Shown: positions 18,073 to 25,519 of the stretch, piece by piece
How positions within the stretch are numbered: position 1 is the stretch's first letter
Layout of the letters: each line of letters begins with the position of its first letter
Assembly: GCF_900105255.1 (NCBI RefSeq)
Contig: NZ_LT629763.1
Span: forward strand, 1,302,001-1,366,000
DNA length: 64,000 nucleotides
Reading direction: 5' to 3'
Origin: Halopseudomonas sabulinigri
GTDB lineage: Bacteria; Pseudomonadota; Gammaproteobacteria; Pseudomonadales; Pseudomonadaceae
The notes under the pieces: generated by a model
Database searches by the model: none
What the model saw: the letters and a program-made list of their open reading frames with translations, nothing else
What the model was told of the DNA's origin: nothing
Position numbers and translations under genes: made by a program

Positions 18073-20106
18073 TCAATTTTGCTCATGCCCTTTGGACCTG
18101 CGCATATTTTTGAGTCCCTTTAAAATCAAATGTAGACTCTCATCAACAAAAGGCGTGCACATCAAGTTCCGATATTCTTCTTCTGAGAGACCGACACTGT
18201 TAGCCAATTTGGGCAAACTCAATTTTTGCAGCACCCCCACTATATTCTCATAGTTAGCGGCATACCCTCTGGCTCGAGCAACTTTCTGAAGCTCCGCGTA
18301 GCCCGAGTTATTAAATTGCTGCCATTCCTCTGACAATGCATTAGGAACATTGTTACCTAGTATAACTTCGCATACATCAGCCACGATACCTCCAAAGCCG
18401 CCAAGTAAGTATATTGGCTTCTCAGCGTCTAAAGCGAAAAGGGTTTCTTCCAAGACACCTGGCATTTTCCCTTTGTATGCAAAACGCTTACCCCCTGCAC
18501 AAATTCTTACGGTAGAAGAATTGATGGATTGTTTGCGCATCTGAGTCAAACATCTTGACCAAATATATAGATTCTCTGGTGTGGTTGGAGCCAAGAAATT
18601 TTGATCATCGACCAGTTCGGAAACATCAGGCGGCACTGGGTGCGGGATGGTATTCATCACGCGCGAGTATGTGGCTTGCCATGCGATCACCTCAGGTGAA
18701 GCAAGGTGTAACGGCCATGCAAGATGATTTTCAACTACCGGAATATCTGCACCGATGCGGTCCTGGAGAATCATCGCTTCGTCGAGGACAAACTCAGTAA
18801 ATCCATTTTTACGCAAGTCACCACCGTAAAGTAGCGTTGCTGAACGAGCGAGCAGATGGCGGGATACATCCTGGGCGAGCCGGACTAGTTGGTCTTGATG
18901 CAGGTGGTGACTAACGTACCCATCCCCGGCAAAATCCGAGATAGAAATACCTACTCTTTCTTTATACAGAATATTCTTCTCTTCGATATGCCAAAGCGGT
19001 GTAAATGCATGCACATCTAAGTCTTTATGCCAGTCTGCTTCATTTGAGTAAACCGGTGGCTCTGGATAACACACATCGCGTTTACCCAAACCCTTATATC
19101 CTAAAACCTTGCGAATTTCTGGCGGACGAGAGGTCAGCTCGCAGCCAGCAGGAATCCATTCAAATTCTCGATACGCCTCGAGACACTGCTTTGCATGGAA
19201 GAACCTGATAGTTTCAACGATGGTCGACGAAAGAACACGCAAAATGTCATGCTGGGACATCGGTGTTTCTGGAGAAATGTGTACGCAGGGAACATTGGAA
19301 GCAGCTGGAAAAACCCGGTCCTCATAATCTTCCAAACAGTTTACAACAACTATAGGGCGGTCGTTCTGCTTTGCACTCAGTATTTCCCTCTGACACCAAT
19401 AGCGGGATGAATACGCATCACTTTCCAAAGCTAGCAATGTAGAATTCGCTATATGCTTTTCGATTTCTTCATCAAATTGGTAGCCTGGGGAAATTTCCGT
19501 GGTATCGAAAAACCGGTGCATGTTTGTATTATCAATAAATCGTTTTATCTCCTCAGCATGGAGCCTCCCTGTACAACCTGTTTTGGCGTGACTAAGAAAT
19601 ATAGATATTGAATGTGCCTTCCCTGCTTGAGTTAAATCTTGGCCATTCAAACCAAATCGATAAACTTCATGCGCAAGAGCTACCACTGCATGGAGACCTC
19701 TATCTTCATCAGGCCAATCGAACGCGCGAATACAGTTAATTCGACTCAGCGAACCACCATGAGCTAGGCCACTTTGATCTATAGCTACGGGTATCAAATT
19801 CTGGGTATCTGATAATGGAAATCCGTCGATATACCTCCTCCATTTTTGTATACCAAGCGTGTTAACACTCGTAAAAACAAAAATAATATTGTGCTGTGCA
19901 AGTGTTTTGGGATAATCCTGAGGCAAATCCAAGCAATTATTTGAACTATAGAAAAATAGCGGAATATTTAGACCTCTTGAGAAAGGCCTATTCTTATCGC
20001 GCGCAAACTGAGCCTTTACATTATCGAGGATAGGTTTAACCTGAGCCGTATCTGCTGGATTCCAAACAAAACTAATTGCCATAGGGGGCGTATAGTTAGT
20101 TCCCAT
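18073..20106 (-). CDS. TIR-TIR-SLOG fusion protein (predicted NAD-nucleotide signalling/immune effector)
   Basis: A 677-residue cytosolic protein. Residues about 8-155 look like a TIR-fold domain without a recognisable catalytic glutamate (ISFVWNPADTAQV, NIIFVFTSVNTLGIQKW). Residues about 165-300 are a second TIR domain with SISIFLSHAKTG, LESDAYSSRYWCQREIL and catalytic Glu241. Residues about 385-600 look like a SLOG nucleotide-binding domain (TLLYGGDLRKNGFTEFV at 424-440, VRICAGGKRF at 533-542, PIYLLGGFGGIVADV at 564-578). TIR domains cleave NAD and make ADP-ribose isomers, and SLOG domains (as in ThsA) bind them, so one chain could both make and sense the signal. Its start overlaps the stop of a 39-codon ORF (TAATG). 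Confidence 0.75.
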   Translation of the reverse strand: MGTNYTPPMAISFVWNPADTAQVKPILDNVKAQFARDKNRPFSRGLNIPLFFYSSNNCLDLPQDYPKTLAQHNIIFVFTSVNTLGIQKWRRYIDGFPLSDTQNLIPVAIDQSGLAHGGSLSRINCIRAFDWPDEDRGLHAVVALAHEVYRFGLNGQDLTQAGKAHSISIFLSHAKTGCTGRLHAEEIKRFIDNTNMHRFFDTTEISPGYQFDEEIEKHIANSTLLALESDAYSSRYWCQREILSAKQNDRPIVVVNCLEDYEDRVFPAASNVPCVHISPETPMSQHDILRVLSSTIVETIRFFHAKQCLEAYREFEWIPAGCELTSRPPEIRKVLGYKGLGKRDVCYPEPPVYSNEADWHKDLDVHAFTPLWHIEEKNILYKERVGISISDFAGDGYVSHHLHQDQLVRLAQDVSRHLLARSATLLYGGDLRKNGFTEFVLDEAMILQDRIGADIPVVENHLAWPLHLASPEVIAWQATYSRVMNTIPHPVPPDVSELVDDQNFLAPTTPENLYIWSRCLTQMRKQSINSSTVRICAGGKRFAYKGKMPGVLEETLFALDAEKPIYLLGGFGGIVADVCEVILGNNVPNALSEEWQQFNNSGYAELQKVARARGYAANYENIVGVLQKLSLPKLANSVGLSEEEYRNLMCTPFVDESLHLILKGLKNMRRSKGHEQN

Positions 20107-20225
20107 TAGCGCACCTCTTCAATTTTCTTTAACTTGGCAGAGCGAACATAGTTACCGACGAATGCATAATTTCCTGCACAGCCTATTTTGCGATTAAATA
20201 TAAAACTGTGCCTTGCAACAGTCAT
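20106..20225 (-). CDS. 39-residue small ORF translationally coupled to the TIR-TIR-SLOG gene
   Basis: ATG at 20225 (minus) opens 39 codons ending TAA, whose last base is the first base of the TIR-SLOG ATG (TAATG). AGGGGG at 20233-20238 lies about 7 nt before the start, straddling the Nmad2 stop. The product is basic (MTVARHSFIFNRKIGCAGNY at the N-terminus, YVRSAKLKKIEEVR at the C-terminus) with one Cys. No family is recognised. The gap to the preceding gene is 11 nt. It may be a small partner, an antidote or regulator, or only a coupling leader that sets TIR-SLOG translation. Confidence 0.5.
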   Translation of the reverse strand: MTVARHSFIFNRKIGCAGNYAFVGNYVRSAKLKKIEEVR

Positions 20226-20236
20226 AGAGAAGCCCC

Positions 20237-20902
20237 CTAAGACACCTTCCCCGTTTTTTGGTCGGCACGCAAATGGGAGTCTTTAAACTGACAAGGATCG
20301 GCTACTATAAAGTTTCGATCCGTTCTATTGGCGTCTACTAACGACAATATAATTTCTCGGGCCTCTTCAATATCATCTAAAGAAGATTTTTTACAGTCGC
20401 GAATTTTTTTGTATCCAATGCCAACTAAGTCTACAGGCACCGCCTGCTGACCAAAATAGTAAAAGCACTCAGAAACCAGAACTTGATCTGTGCTACCAGT
20501 ATCTGTATTCAAATTCCATTCATTAACTGATCCATCAGCTAAGCTATGGTGCGAATTTTCTTGAATCCAATTTCCAGCCGCATCTTTGTGATAGATGTTG
20601 TCACCTAACATTTGGACTCTGCTACCATTACGAGCGGGCTTCTTCAATACGAAACGGCTATCATTCCAGTATTCTTGAAAACTGAGCTTTTCCGTGACTT
20701 TCATTAAATAAATACATTTACGCTTAACCCTTGGCAGGTTGCAACCACCAACCCCCATCACCCAATCGCCGACCTTTGCGGATTTTCGGATTTTCGGTTT
20801 ACAGGTTGCGAGAGTGCACACTCCGTGGAATGGGTTGGGCGCAAAACCAAAATCCCTTGTAATTGGATACGAGTACAGAAATGAATGTGGTTCAATTAGC
20901 AC
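20237..20902 (-). CDS. Nucleotide-modification-associated domain 2 (Nmad2)-like protein
   Basis: A 221-residue cytosolic protein, GTG start at 20902 overlapping the upstream TIR stop by 7 nt. Conserved blocks are FLYSYPITRDFGFAPNPFHG, CTLATCKPKIRKSAKVGDWV, VGGCNLPRVKRKCIYLM, SFQEYWNDSRFVLKKP and GDNIYHKD. These recall the Nmad2 family proposed from gene neighbourhoods of phage and bacterial base-modification systems; its activity is not known. Residues 178-208 carry a basic helix. Its position between two TIR genes in one operon supports a nucleotide-signal role. Confidence 0.7.
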   Translation of the reverse strand: MLIEPHSFLYSYPITRDFGFAPNPFHGVCTLATCKPKIRKSAKVGDWVMGVGGCNLPRVKRKCIYLMKVTEKLSFQEYWNDSRFVLKKPARNGSRVQMLGDNIYHKDAAGNWIQENSHHSLADGSVNEWNLNTDTGSTDQVLVSECFYYFGQQAVPVDLVGIGYKKIRDCKKSSLDDIEEAREIILSLVDANRTDRNFIVADPCQFKDSHLRADQKTGKVS

Positions 20903-21384
20903 GTTACATTCCCGCCTTGTGATGTCGGGAACGGCGTCCCATCAGGATATTGAAACCCAACCTTCCCTTCTAGCGCATCTATAACTGAATTTGCGCGCCA
21001 GCCAACGATTGAAGAGCCATAATCCTTAAGGTTCTCTGGAATCTCAACTTTATCCTTTAAGCCATTTTCATAAACGCCCAATATAGGCTTTCCCAGTCTG
21101 TATGCAGTGTCAATTTCCCACTTAACCCAATCTCTCTTATAGGTATCTTTCCCAATCACAACTATGACTTGGCTAGCCCATCGCATCTTCATCCGCAGTA
21201 GGCGCTTGATAGTATTATCACTTACTTTTCTCTGATTTAAGCGCTCTTGGTTCTCTGGCTTTGCGCGTATAGAGCTATTCCTAAACTTGTACCCCTTTCC
21301 CGCCACCATTGTAGAGAGCCCGTCTACGCTCGCGTCATCCTTATGGTGGTGGCTTACAAATACGTTTTTAATTTTATCTGCCAT
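20896..21384 (-). CDS. ThsB-like TIR-domain protein (DUF1863 group)
   Basis: A 162-residue single-domain TIR protein. The fold starts at KNVFVSHHHKDDASV and includes YKFRNSSIRAK, RMRWASQ-type strand (MKMRWASQVIVVIG), DTYKRDWVKWEIDTAYRLGK with catalytic Glu90, and PILGVYENG. The NSSI and WVxWEI motifs are those of the small TIR proteins that in Thoeris (ThsB) sense infection and make a cyclic ADP-ribose isomer from NAD. It is the first gene of the island operon, with a very strong ribosome-binding site (AAGGAGGAG, 8 nt before ATG). No ThsA with SIR2 or membrane domain is nearby; the SLOG domain two genes on could be the receiver. Confidence 0.78.
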   Translation of the reverse strand: MADKIKNVFVSHHHKDDASVDGLSTMVAGKGYKFRNSSIRAKPENQERLNQRKVSDNTIKRLLRMKMRWASQVIVVIGKDTYKRDWVKWEIDTAYRLGKPILGVYENGLKDKVEIPENLKDYGSSIVGWRANSVIDALEGKVGFQYPDGTPFPTSQGGNVTC

Positions 21385-21390
21385 CTAGAA

Positions 21391-21399
21391 CTCCTCCTT
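21391..21399 (-). promoter_or_regulatory. Strong Shine-Dalgarno of the island operon's first gene
   Basis: AAGGAGGAG on the minus strand ends 6 nt before the ATG at 21384, far stronger than other sites in this operon. Upstream (21400-21480) the strand is AT-rich (ATATTAATTG, GCATAAAGT) and must contain the promoter, but I cannot choose a -35/-10 pair with confidence. No regulator gene is adjacent. Confidence 0.6.
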
Positions 21400-21664
21400 G
21401 ATTTCACTACTTCAAAAACTGAGGACTTTATGCATTCTTATCAGCAATTAATATGCTGGAGCACAGTTCAGGCGATCTTCTCAGTTTATTCTCCACACCT
21501 ATCGCGCACTCAATATACTTCTTCTCCAACTGCTAGTTCAAAGCAAATGGGATCCAATGAACATTAGCTCCTTTGGTCAGCTTGGTCGACCTGATTCCTC
21601 TAATCTGAATGATTGCGCATACCATGCGGGTTCACGCTTTCGCCAACCCACCGCTAAATTTGAC

Positions 21665-22258
21665 CTAAGGGAACACATCCACCTCCCATCCAAGCTCACC
21701 CCGCGTGATCGACAACAGCTGCTCCTGCAACGCGTCGAGTGCGGTAGCAGGGAGACTCACTTGCAAGCGCACCGACTCCCCGTGACTAACGTCGAGCAGC
21801 TCGCCGCGGAGCTCGGCTATCAGATTGCGAGCGACACCTTCGTGGGCGTAGGCCAGTTCGCAGTAGAAGGTTTGGGTGGGAATGTGTTCGATTTTTTCGG
21901 CTTGCAGCAGGGCTTGGGCTACGGCGTCGGTGTAGGCACGTACCAGCCCACCGGCGCCCAACTTTACCCCGCCAAAGTAGCGCACCACGGTGGCCAGTAC
22001 GCCGTCCAGTTGTTGATGGCGCAGTACGTCGAGCATGGGGCGGCCTGCGGTGCCGCTGGGTTCGCCGTCGTCTACGGCGGCGCTGTGGCCGCCGGCCAGC
22101 AAGGCCCAGCACACGTGGGCGCAACCCGGATGCTCCGCGCGCAATTCGTTCACCCGTGCCTGGGCAGCGGCACGGTCGGCGATGGGTTCGACGCAGGCGA
22201 GGAACCGGCTTTTGCGGATTTCCAGTGTATGGGTGACGGGGTGAGCGAGGCTGTACAT
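21665..22258 (-). CDS. yigZ: YigZ/IMPACT family protein
   Basis: A 197-residue protein. Start is placed at the ATG at 22258 because an upstream in-frame start (22339) would place the initiation inside the terminator stem at 22327-22353. Motifs are TLEIRKSRFLACVEPIA, DDGEPSGTAGRPML and VVRYFGGVKLGAGGLVRAYTDA (UPF0029 N-terminal domain), followed by a C-terminal ferredoxin-like domain (DUF1949). The family is linked to translation regulation. It flanks the AT-rich island on the right and marks the return to GC-rich sequence. Function not firmly known. Confidence 0.85.
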   Translation of the reverse strand: MYSLAHPVTHTLEIRKSRFLACVEPIADRAAAQARVNELRAEHPGCAHVCWALLAGGHSAAVDDGEPSGTAGRPMLDVLRHQQLDGVLATVVRYFGGVKLGAGGLVRAYTDAVAQALLQAEKIEHIPTQTFYCELAYAHEGVARNLIAELRGELLDVSHGESVRLQVSLPATALDALQEQLLSITRGELGWEVDVFP

Positions 22259-22326
22259 GGCGTAAGGATAACCCGGCGGCTGAAGGGCATACAGGACAAG
22301 ACCGGAGTGACGCATCAAGCGGCATA

Positions 22327-22353
22327 AAAAACCGGGCACAAGGCCCGGTTTTT
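22327..22353. terminator. Bidirectional-type rho-independent terminator between yigZ and the acyl-CoA dehydrogenase gene
   Basis: AAAAACCGGGC (22327-22337) pairs with GCCCGGTTTTT (22343-22353) around ACAAG. Read on the minus strand the hairpin ends in a T tract after the acyl-CoA dehydrogenase stop at 22370, so this ends the MFS-thiolase-dehydrogenase operon. Confidence 0.8.
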
Positions 22354-22369
22354 CGTCACACGCACCGAA

Positions 22370-24169
22370 TCAGAAACTATCCAGCGGCATGTCCAGCGTG
22401 GTGCGGTCTGCGCTGCGCAGCACTTCTGCCAGAGCCAGGGGCTTGGGCAGTTCGTAGCGCAGGAAGTACTCGCAGGTGGTCAGCTTGCCTTGGTAGAAAG
22501 CAGGCTGGCGGGCGCCGCCGTCTTGCAGGCCTTTGAGTGCGGTTTGCGCCTGGCGCAGCCAGAGCCAGCCGACGACCACGTGACCAAAGCATTCCAGGTA
22601 CAGATAGGCATTAGCCAGGGCGCGGTCGGGGTCGGTTTTCTTCATGGCTTGCAGGGCGCTGGTGGTTTCTTCCAGCGTGGCCAGGGCGTTGCTCAGCAGC
22701 TCGGCGCTGGCTTTCAGCTCAGCAGCGCCGCTGGTGGCCTCGATGGTCGCGCGGATGCGTTGCAGCAGCGCCTGGTAGTGCTCACCACCGGCCATGCTGA
22801 CCTTGCGGCCCAGCAAGTCCTGACCTTGAATGCCGTGGGTGCCTTCGTGGATCGGGTTGAGGCGGTTGTCGCGGTAGAACTGCTCGACCGGGTACTCGCG
22901 GGTGTAGCCGTAGCCGCCGTGTACCTGAATCGCCAGGCTGTTGGCTTCCAGGCAGAACTGCGACGGCCAGGATTTGACGATGGGCGTAAGCAGATCGAGC
23001 AGGCCGGCGGCGGCTTCGCGCGCTTCTGCTGTGGGTGCGTGCTTTTTCTCGTCTACCAGGGTGGAGGAGAACAGGCACAGCGACAGGCCGCCTTCAACAA
23101 AAGCTTTTTGCGCCAGCAGCATGCGGCGGACGTCGGCGTGCTGAATCAGCGGGATCATCGGCGTGGCCGGGTCGCGCTCGGCCAGCGGGCGGCCCTGGGT
23201 CCGGTCGCGGGCGTAGTCCAGCGCGTGCAGGTAACCGGTGTAACCCAGCATGACCGAACCCAGGCCAACGCCGATGCGGGCCTCATTCATCATGTGGAAC
23301 ATGCCGGCCAGGCCGTTGTGCGGCTCGCCGACCAGATAACCGACCGCCCCGCCCTTCTCACCAAAATTGAGCATGGTGGAGGTGGTGCCGCGGTAACCCA
23401 TCTTGTGGATCAGGCCGGCCAGGATGACGTCGTTACGCTCGCCCAGGCTGCCGTCTTCATTGACCAGGAACTTGGGCACGATAAACAGCGAAATACCCTT
23501 GGCGCCAGGCGGCGCGTCGGGCAGCTTGGCCAGTACCAGGTGAATAATGTTGTCGCTCAGCTCGTGGTCACCGGCAGAGATGAAGATCTTGTTGCCGCTG
23601 ATGCGGTAGGTACCGTCATCCTGCGGTATAGCGCGGGACTTGATGTCGCCCAGCGAGGAGCCGGCGTGCGGCTCGGTCAGGCACATGGTGCCGAAGAAGC
23701 GGCCGGCCATCATCGGCTCGGCAAAGCGCTGCTTCTGCTCGTCGGTGCCGTGCGCCATGATCAGGTTGCTGGCGGCGATGGTCAGACCGGCGTAGGCCTG
23801 GGTGCTGACGTTGGCGCCCTTGATCAGGCCGATACAGGTTTGCGAGACCACGGCGGGCAGCTGCATGCCGCCGCGCTCGTAATCCTGCGAAGCGGCCATC
23901 AGGCCGGTCTCGCGCAGTACTTTCAGCGCTTCTGCCACTTCCGGGCGAATCACGACTTTGCCGTTTTCGAAACGCGGCTCGTCTTCATCACAGGCGTGGT
24001 TGTGCGGCGCGAAAGTTTCGCTGGCGACTTTCAGGGCCAGTTCAATGGCGGCATCAAAGGTGTCGCGGCTATGGTCTTCATAGCGCGGGAATTGGGTAAA
24101 GCGTTCAATATCCAGCAGCTCATAGAGCAGAAACGCCAGATCGTCGGTGTTGATAATCTTTTGAGACAC
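22370..24169 (-). CDS. Acyl-CoA dehydrogenase, long (about 600-residue) FadE-type
   Basis: A 599-residue flavoenzyme; GTG start at 24169 with AGAGGA 10 nt upstream. Signatures: TMCLTEPHAGSSLGDIKSRA, KIFISAGDHELSDNI, GYTGYLHALDYARDR and VHGGYGYTREYPVEQFYRDN. Acyl-CoA dehydrogenases of this length carry a C-terminal domain like the DmdC/fadE5 group. It oxidises acyl-CoA to enoyl-CoA with electron transfer to ETF. Upstream are the thiolase and MFS genes in the same orientation, so a compact catabolic operon; the 112-nt gap holds a dispersed repeat. Confidence 0.88.
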   Translation of the reverse strand: MSQKIINTDDLAFLLYELLDIERFTQFPRYEDHSRDTFDAAIELALKVASETFAPHNHACDEDEPRFENGKVVIRPEVAEALKVLRETGLMAASQDYERGGMQLPAVVSQTCIGLIKGANVSTQAYAGLTIAASNLIMAHGTDEQKQRFAEPMMAGRFFGTMCLTEPHAGSSLGDIKSRAIPQDDGTYRISGNKIFISAGDHELSDNIIHLVLAKLPDAPPGAKGISLFIVPKFLVNEDGSLGERNDVILAGLIHKMGYRGTTSTMLNFGEKGGAVGYLVGEPHNGLAGMFHMMNEARIGVGLGSVMLGYTGYLHALDYARDRTQGRPLAERDPATPMIPLIQHADVRRMLLAQKAFVEGGLSLCLFSSTLVDEKKHAPTAEAREAAAGLLDLLTPIVKSWPSQFCLEANSLAIQVHGGYGYTREYPVEQFYRDNRLNPIHEGTHGIQGQDLLGRKVSMAGGEHYQALLQRIRATIEATSGAAELKASAELLSNALATLEETTSALQAMKKTDPDRALANAYLYLECFGHVVVGWLWLRQAQTALKGLQDGGARQPAFYQGKLTTCEYFLRYELPKPLALAEVLRSADRTTLDMPLDSF

Positions 24170-24190
24170 GGAAAATTCCTCTGGAATTTT

Positions 24191-24275
24191 TAGCTGCAAG
24201 CTTCGTGCGGCGAGCTTTAAGCCAAACCCGAAAAGCGAAACCCGAGCGTGGCCCGGGTTTGCTTGCAGCTTACGG
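24191..24275. repeat. Dispersed AAGCT/TTGCAGC repeat with internal hairpin
   Basis: TAGCTGCAAGCTTC... and ...GCTTGCAGCTTACGGC flank a stem AAACCCG / CGGGTTT (24238-24260). The motif is the same type as at 6984-7045. Read on the minus strand it lies after the thiolase stop and may terminate or attenuate transcription there. Confidence 0.5.
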
Positions 24276-24281
24276 CTGGGG

Positions 24282-25466
24282 TCAGACGATTTCGAACAGG
24301 CCGGCAGCACCCTGGCCGCCGCCGATGCACATGGTCACGACCACGTACTTGACGCCGCGGCGCTTGCCTTCGATTAGCGCGTGGCCAACCAGACGTGAAC
24401 CGGTTACGCCGTAAGGGTGGCCAATGGAGATAGAGCCTCCGTTGACGTTAAGGTTTTCCATCGGGATGCCCAGGCGCTCGGCGCAGTAGATCACCTGCGA
24501 AGCAAAGGCTTCGTTCAGCTCCCACAGACCGATGTCGTCCATTTTCAGGCCGTTGCGCTCCAGCAGACGCGGAATCGCGAAGACCGGGCCAATGCCCATT
24601 TCATCAGGCTCGCAACCGGCAACCGCGAAGCCGCGGAAGATGCCCATGGGCTGGATGCCCAGCTGCTCGGCGACCTTGCTGTTCATCACGGTGCAGACAG
24701 AGGCGCCGTCAGACAGCTGGCTGGCGTTACCGGCGGTGATGAAGTTGCCCGGGCCACGCACAGGCTGCAGACCTGCTAGACCTTCCAGGGTGGTGCCCGG
24801 ACGGTTGCACTCGTCTTTTACCAGGTTGACGGCCTGATCGGTGATCTCGCCGGTTTCCTTGTTCTGCACCTTCATGATGGTGTCGTAAGGCACGATTTCG
24901 TCAGCAAACTTGCCGCTTTCCTGGCCGGCGGCGGTGCGCTGCTGGCTCAGCAGGGAGTATTCGTCCTGTGCTTCACGGCTGACGTTGTAACGCTGGGCAA
25001 CGATGTCGGCAGTTTCGATCATCGACATGTAGAGCGCAGGCTTGTTCTGTTTGATCCACTCGTTGGTGCCGTGGAACATGTTCAGCTTGTCGTTCTGGCA
25101 CAGGCTGATGGATTCAACGCCACCGGCAACGATGGCCGGGATTTTCTCGCTGACGACGCGCTGGGCGGCGATGGCGATGGACTGCAGACCGGAGCTGCAG
25201 AAACGGTTGATCGACATACCGGCGGTGGTCACCGGCAGGCCGGCGCGGATGGCCGCCAGGCGAGCCATGTTCTTGCCCTGTGCGCCTTCGTGGAAGGTCG
25301 CGCCCAGGATCACGTCTTCAACCAGCGAAGGGTCGATACCGGCGCGCTTGACCGCGTGCTCGATAACGTAGCCAGCCATGTCGACACTGTGCGTGTTGTT
25401 CAGCGCACCGCGATAGGATTTGCCCAGAGCCGTACGGGCCGTGGATACGATAACTGCGTCAGTCAT
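24282..25466 (-). CDS. Acetyl-CoA C-acyltransferase (thiolase)
   Basis: A 394-residue thiolase of normal length. The nucleophilic cysteine is Cys90 in [10 protein letters not shown]; the second active-site cysteine is Cys380 in [11 protein letters not shown]; the HPYGVTGSR histidine is also present, as is [12 protein letters not shown]. It catalyses the last step of beta-oxidation (3-ketoacyl-CoA plus CoA to acetyl-CoA plus shortened acyl-CoA). Downstream are the dehydrogenase and a terminator, upstream the MFS gene. Confidence 0.93.
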   Translation of the reverse strand: MTDAVIVSTARTALGKSYRGALNNTHSVDMAGYVIEHAVKRAGIDPSLVEDVILGATFHEGAQGKNMARLAAIRAGLPVTTAGMSINRFCSSGLQSIAIAAQRVVSEKIPAIVAGGVESISLCQNDKLNMFHGTNEWIKQNKPALYMSMIETADIVAQRYNVSREAQDEYSLLSQQRTAAGQESGKFADEIVPYDTIMKVQNKETGEITDQAVNLVKDECNRPGTTLEGLAGLQPVRGPGNFITAGNASQLSDGASVCTVMNSKVAEQLGIQPMGIFRGFAVAGCEPDEMGIGPVFAIPRLLERNGLKMDDIGLWELNEAFASQVIYCAERLGIPMENLNVNGGSISIGHPYGVTGSRLVGHALIEGKRRGVKYVVVTMCIGGGQGAAGLFEIV

Positions 25467-25519
25467 GTTGTTGCTCCTGTTGAAATAAATAAATCAGCTG
25501 GCTACTCCGAGTCACATAC

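Noticed and set aside
16041-21384. Classical Thoeris (thsA-thsB) or a prophage
   Set aside because: There is no SIR2 or TM-SLOG ThsA, and no integrase, capsid, tail or lysis gene.
22490-24193. A 567-codon open frame on the plus strand
   Set aside because: It is antisense to the acyl-CoA dehydrogenase gene with its known motifs; long open antisense frames are common in GC-rich coding DNA.
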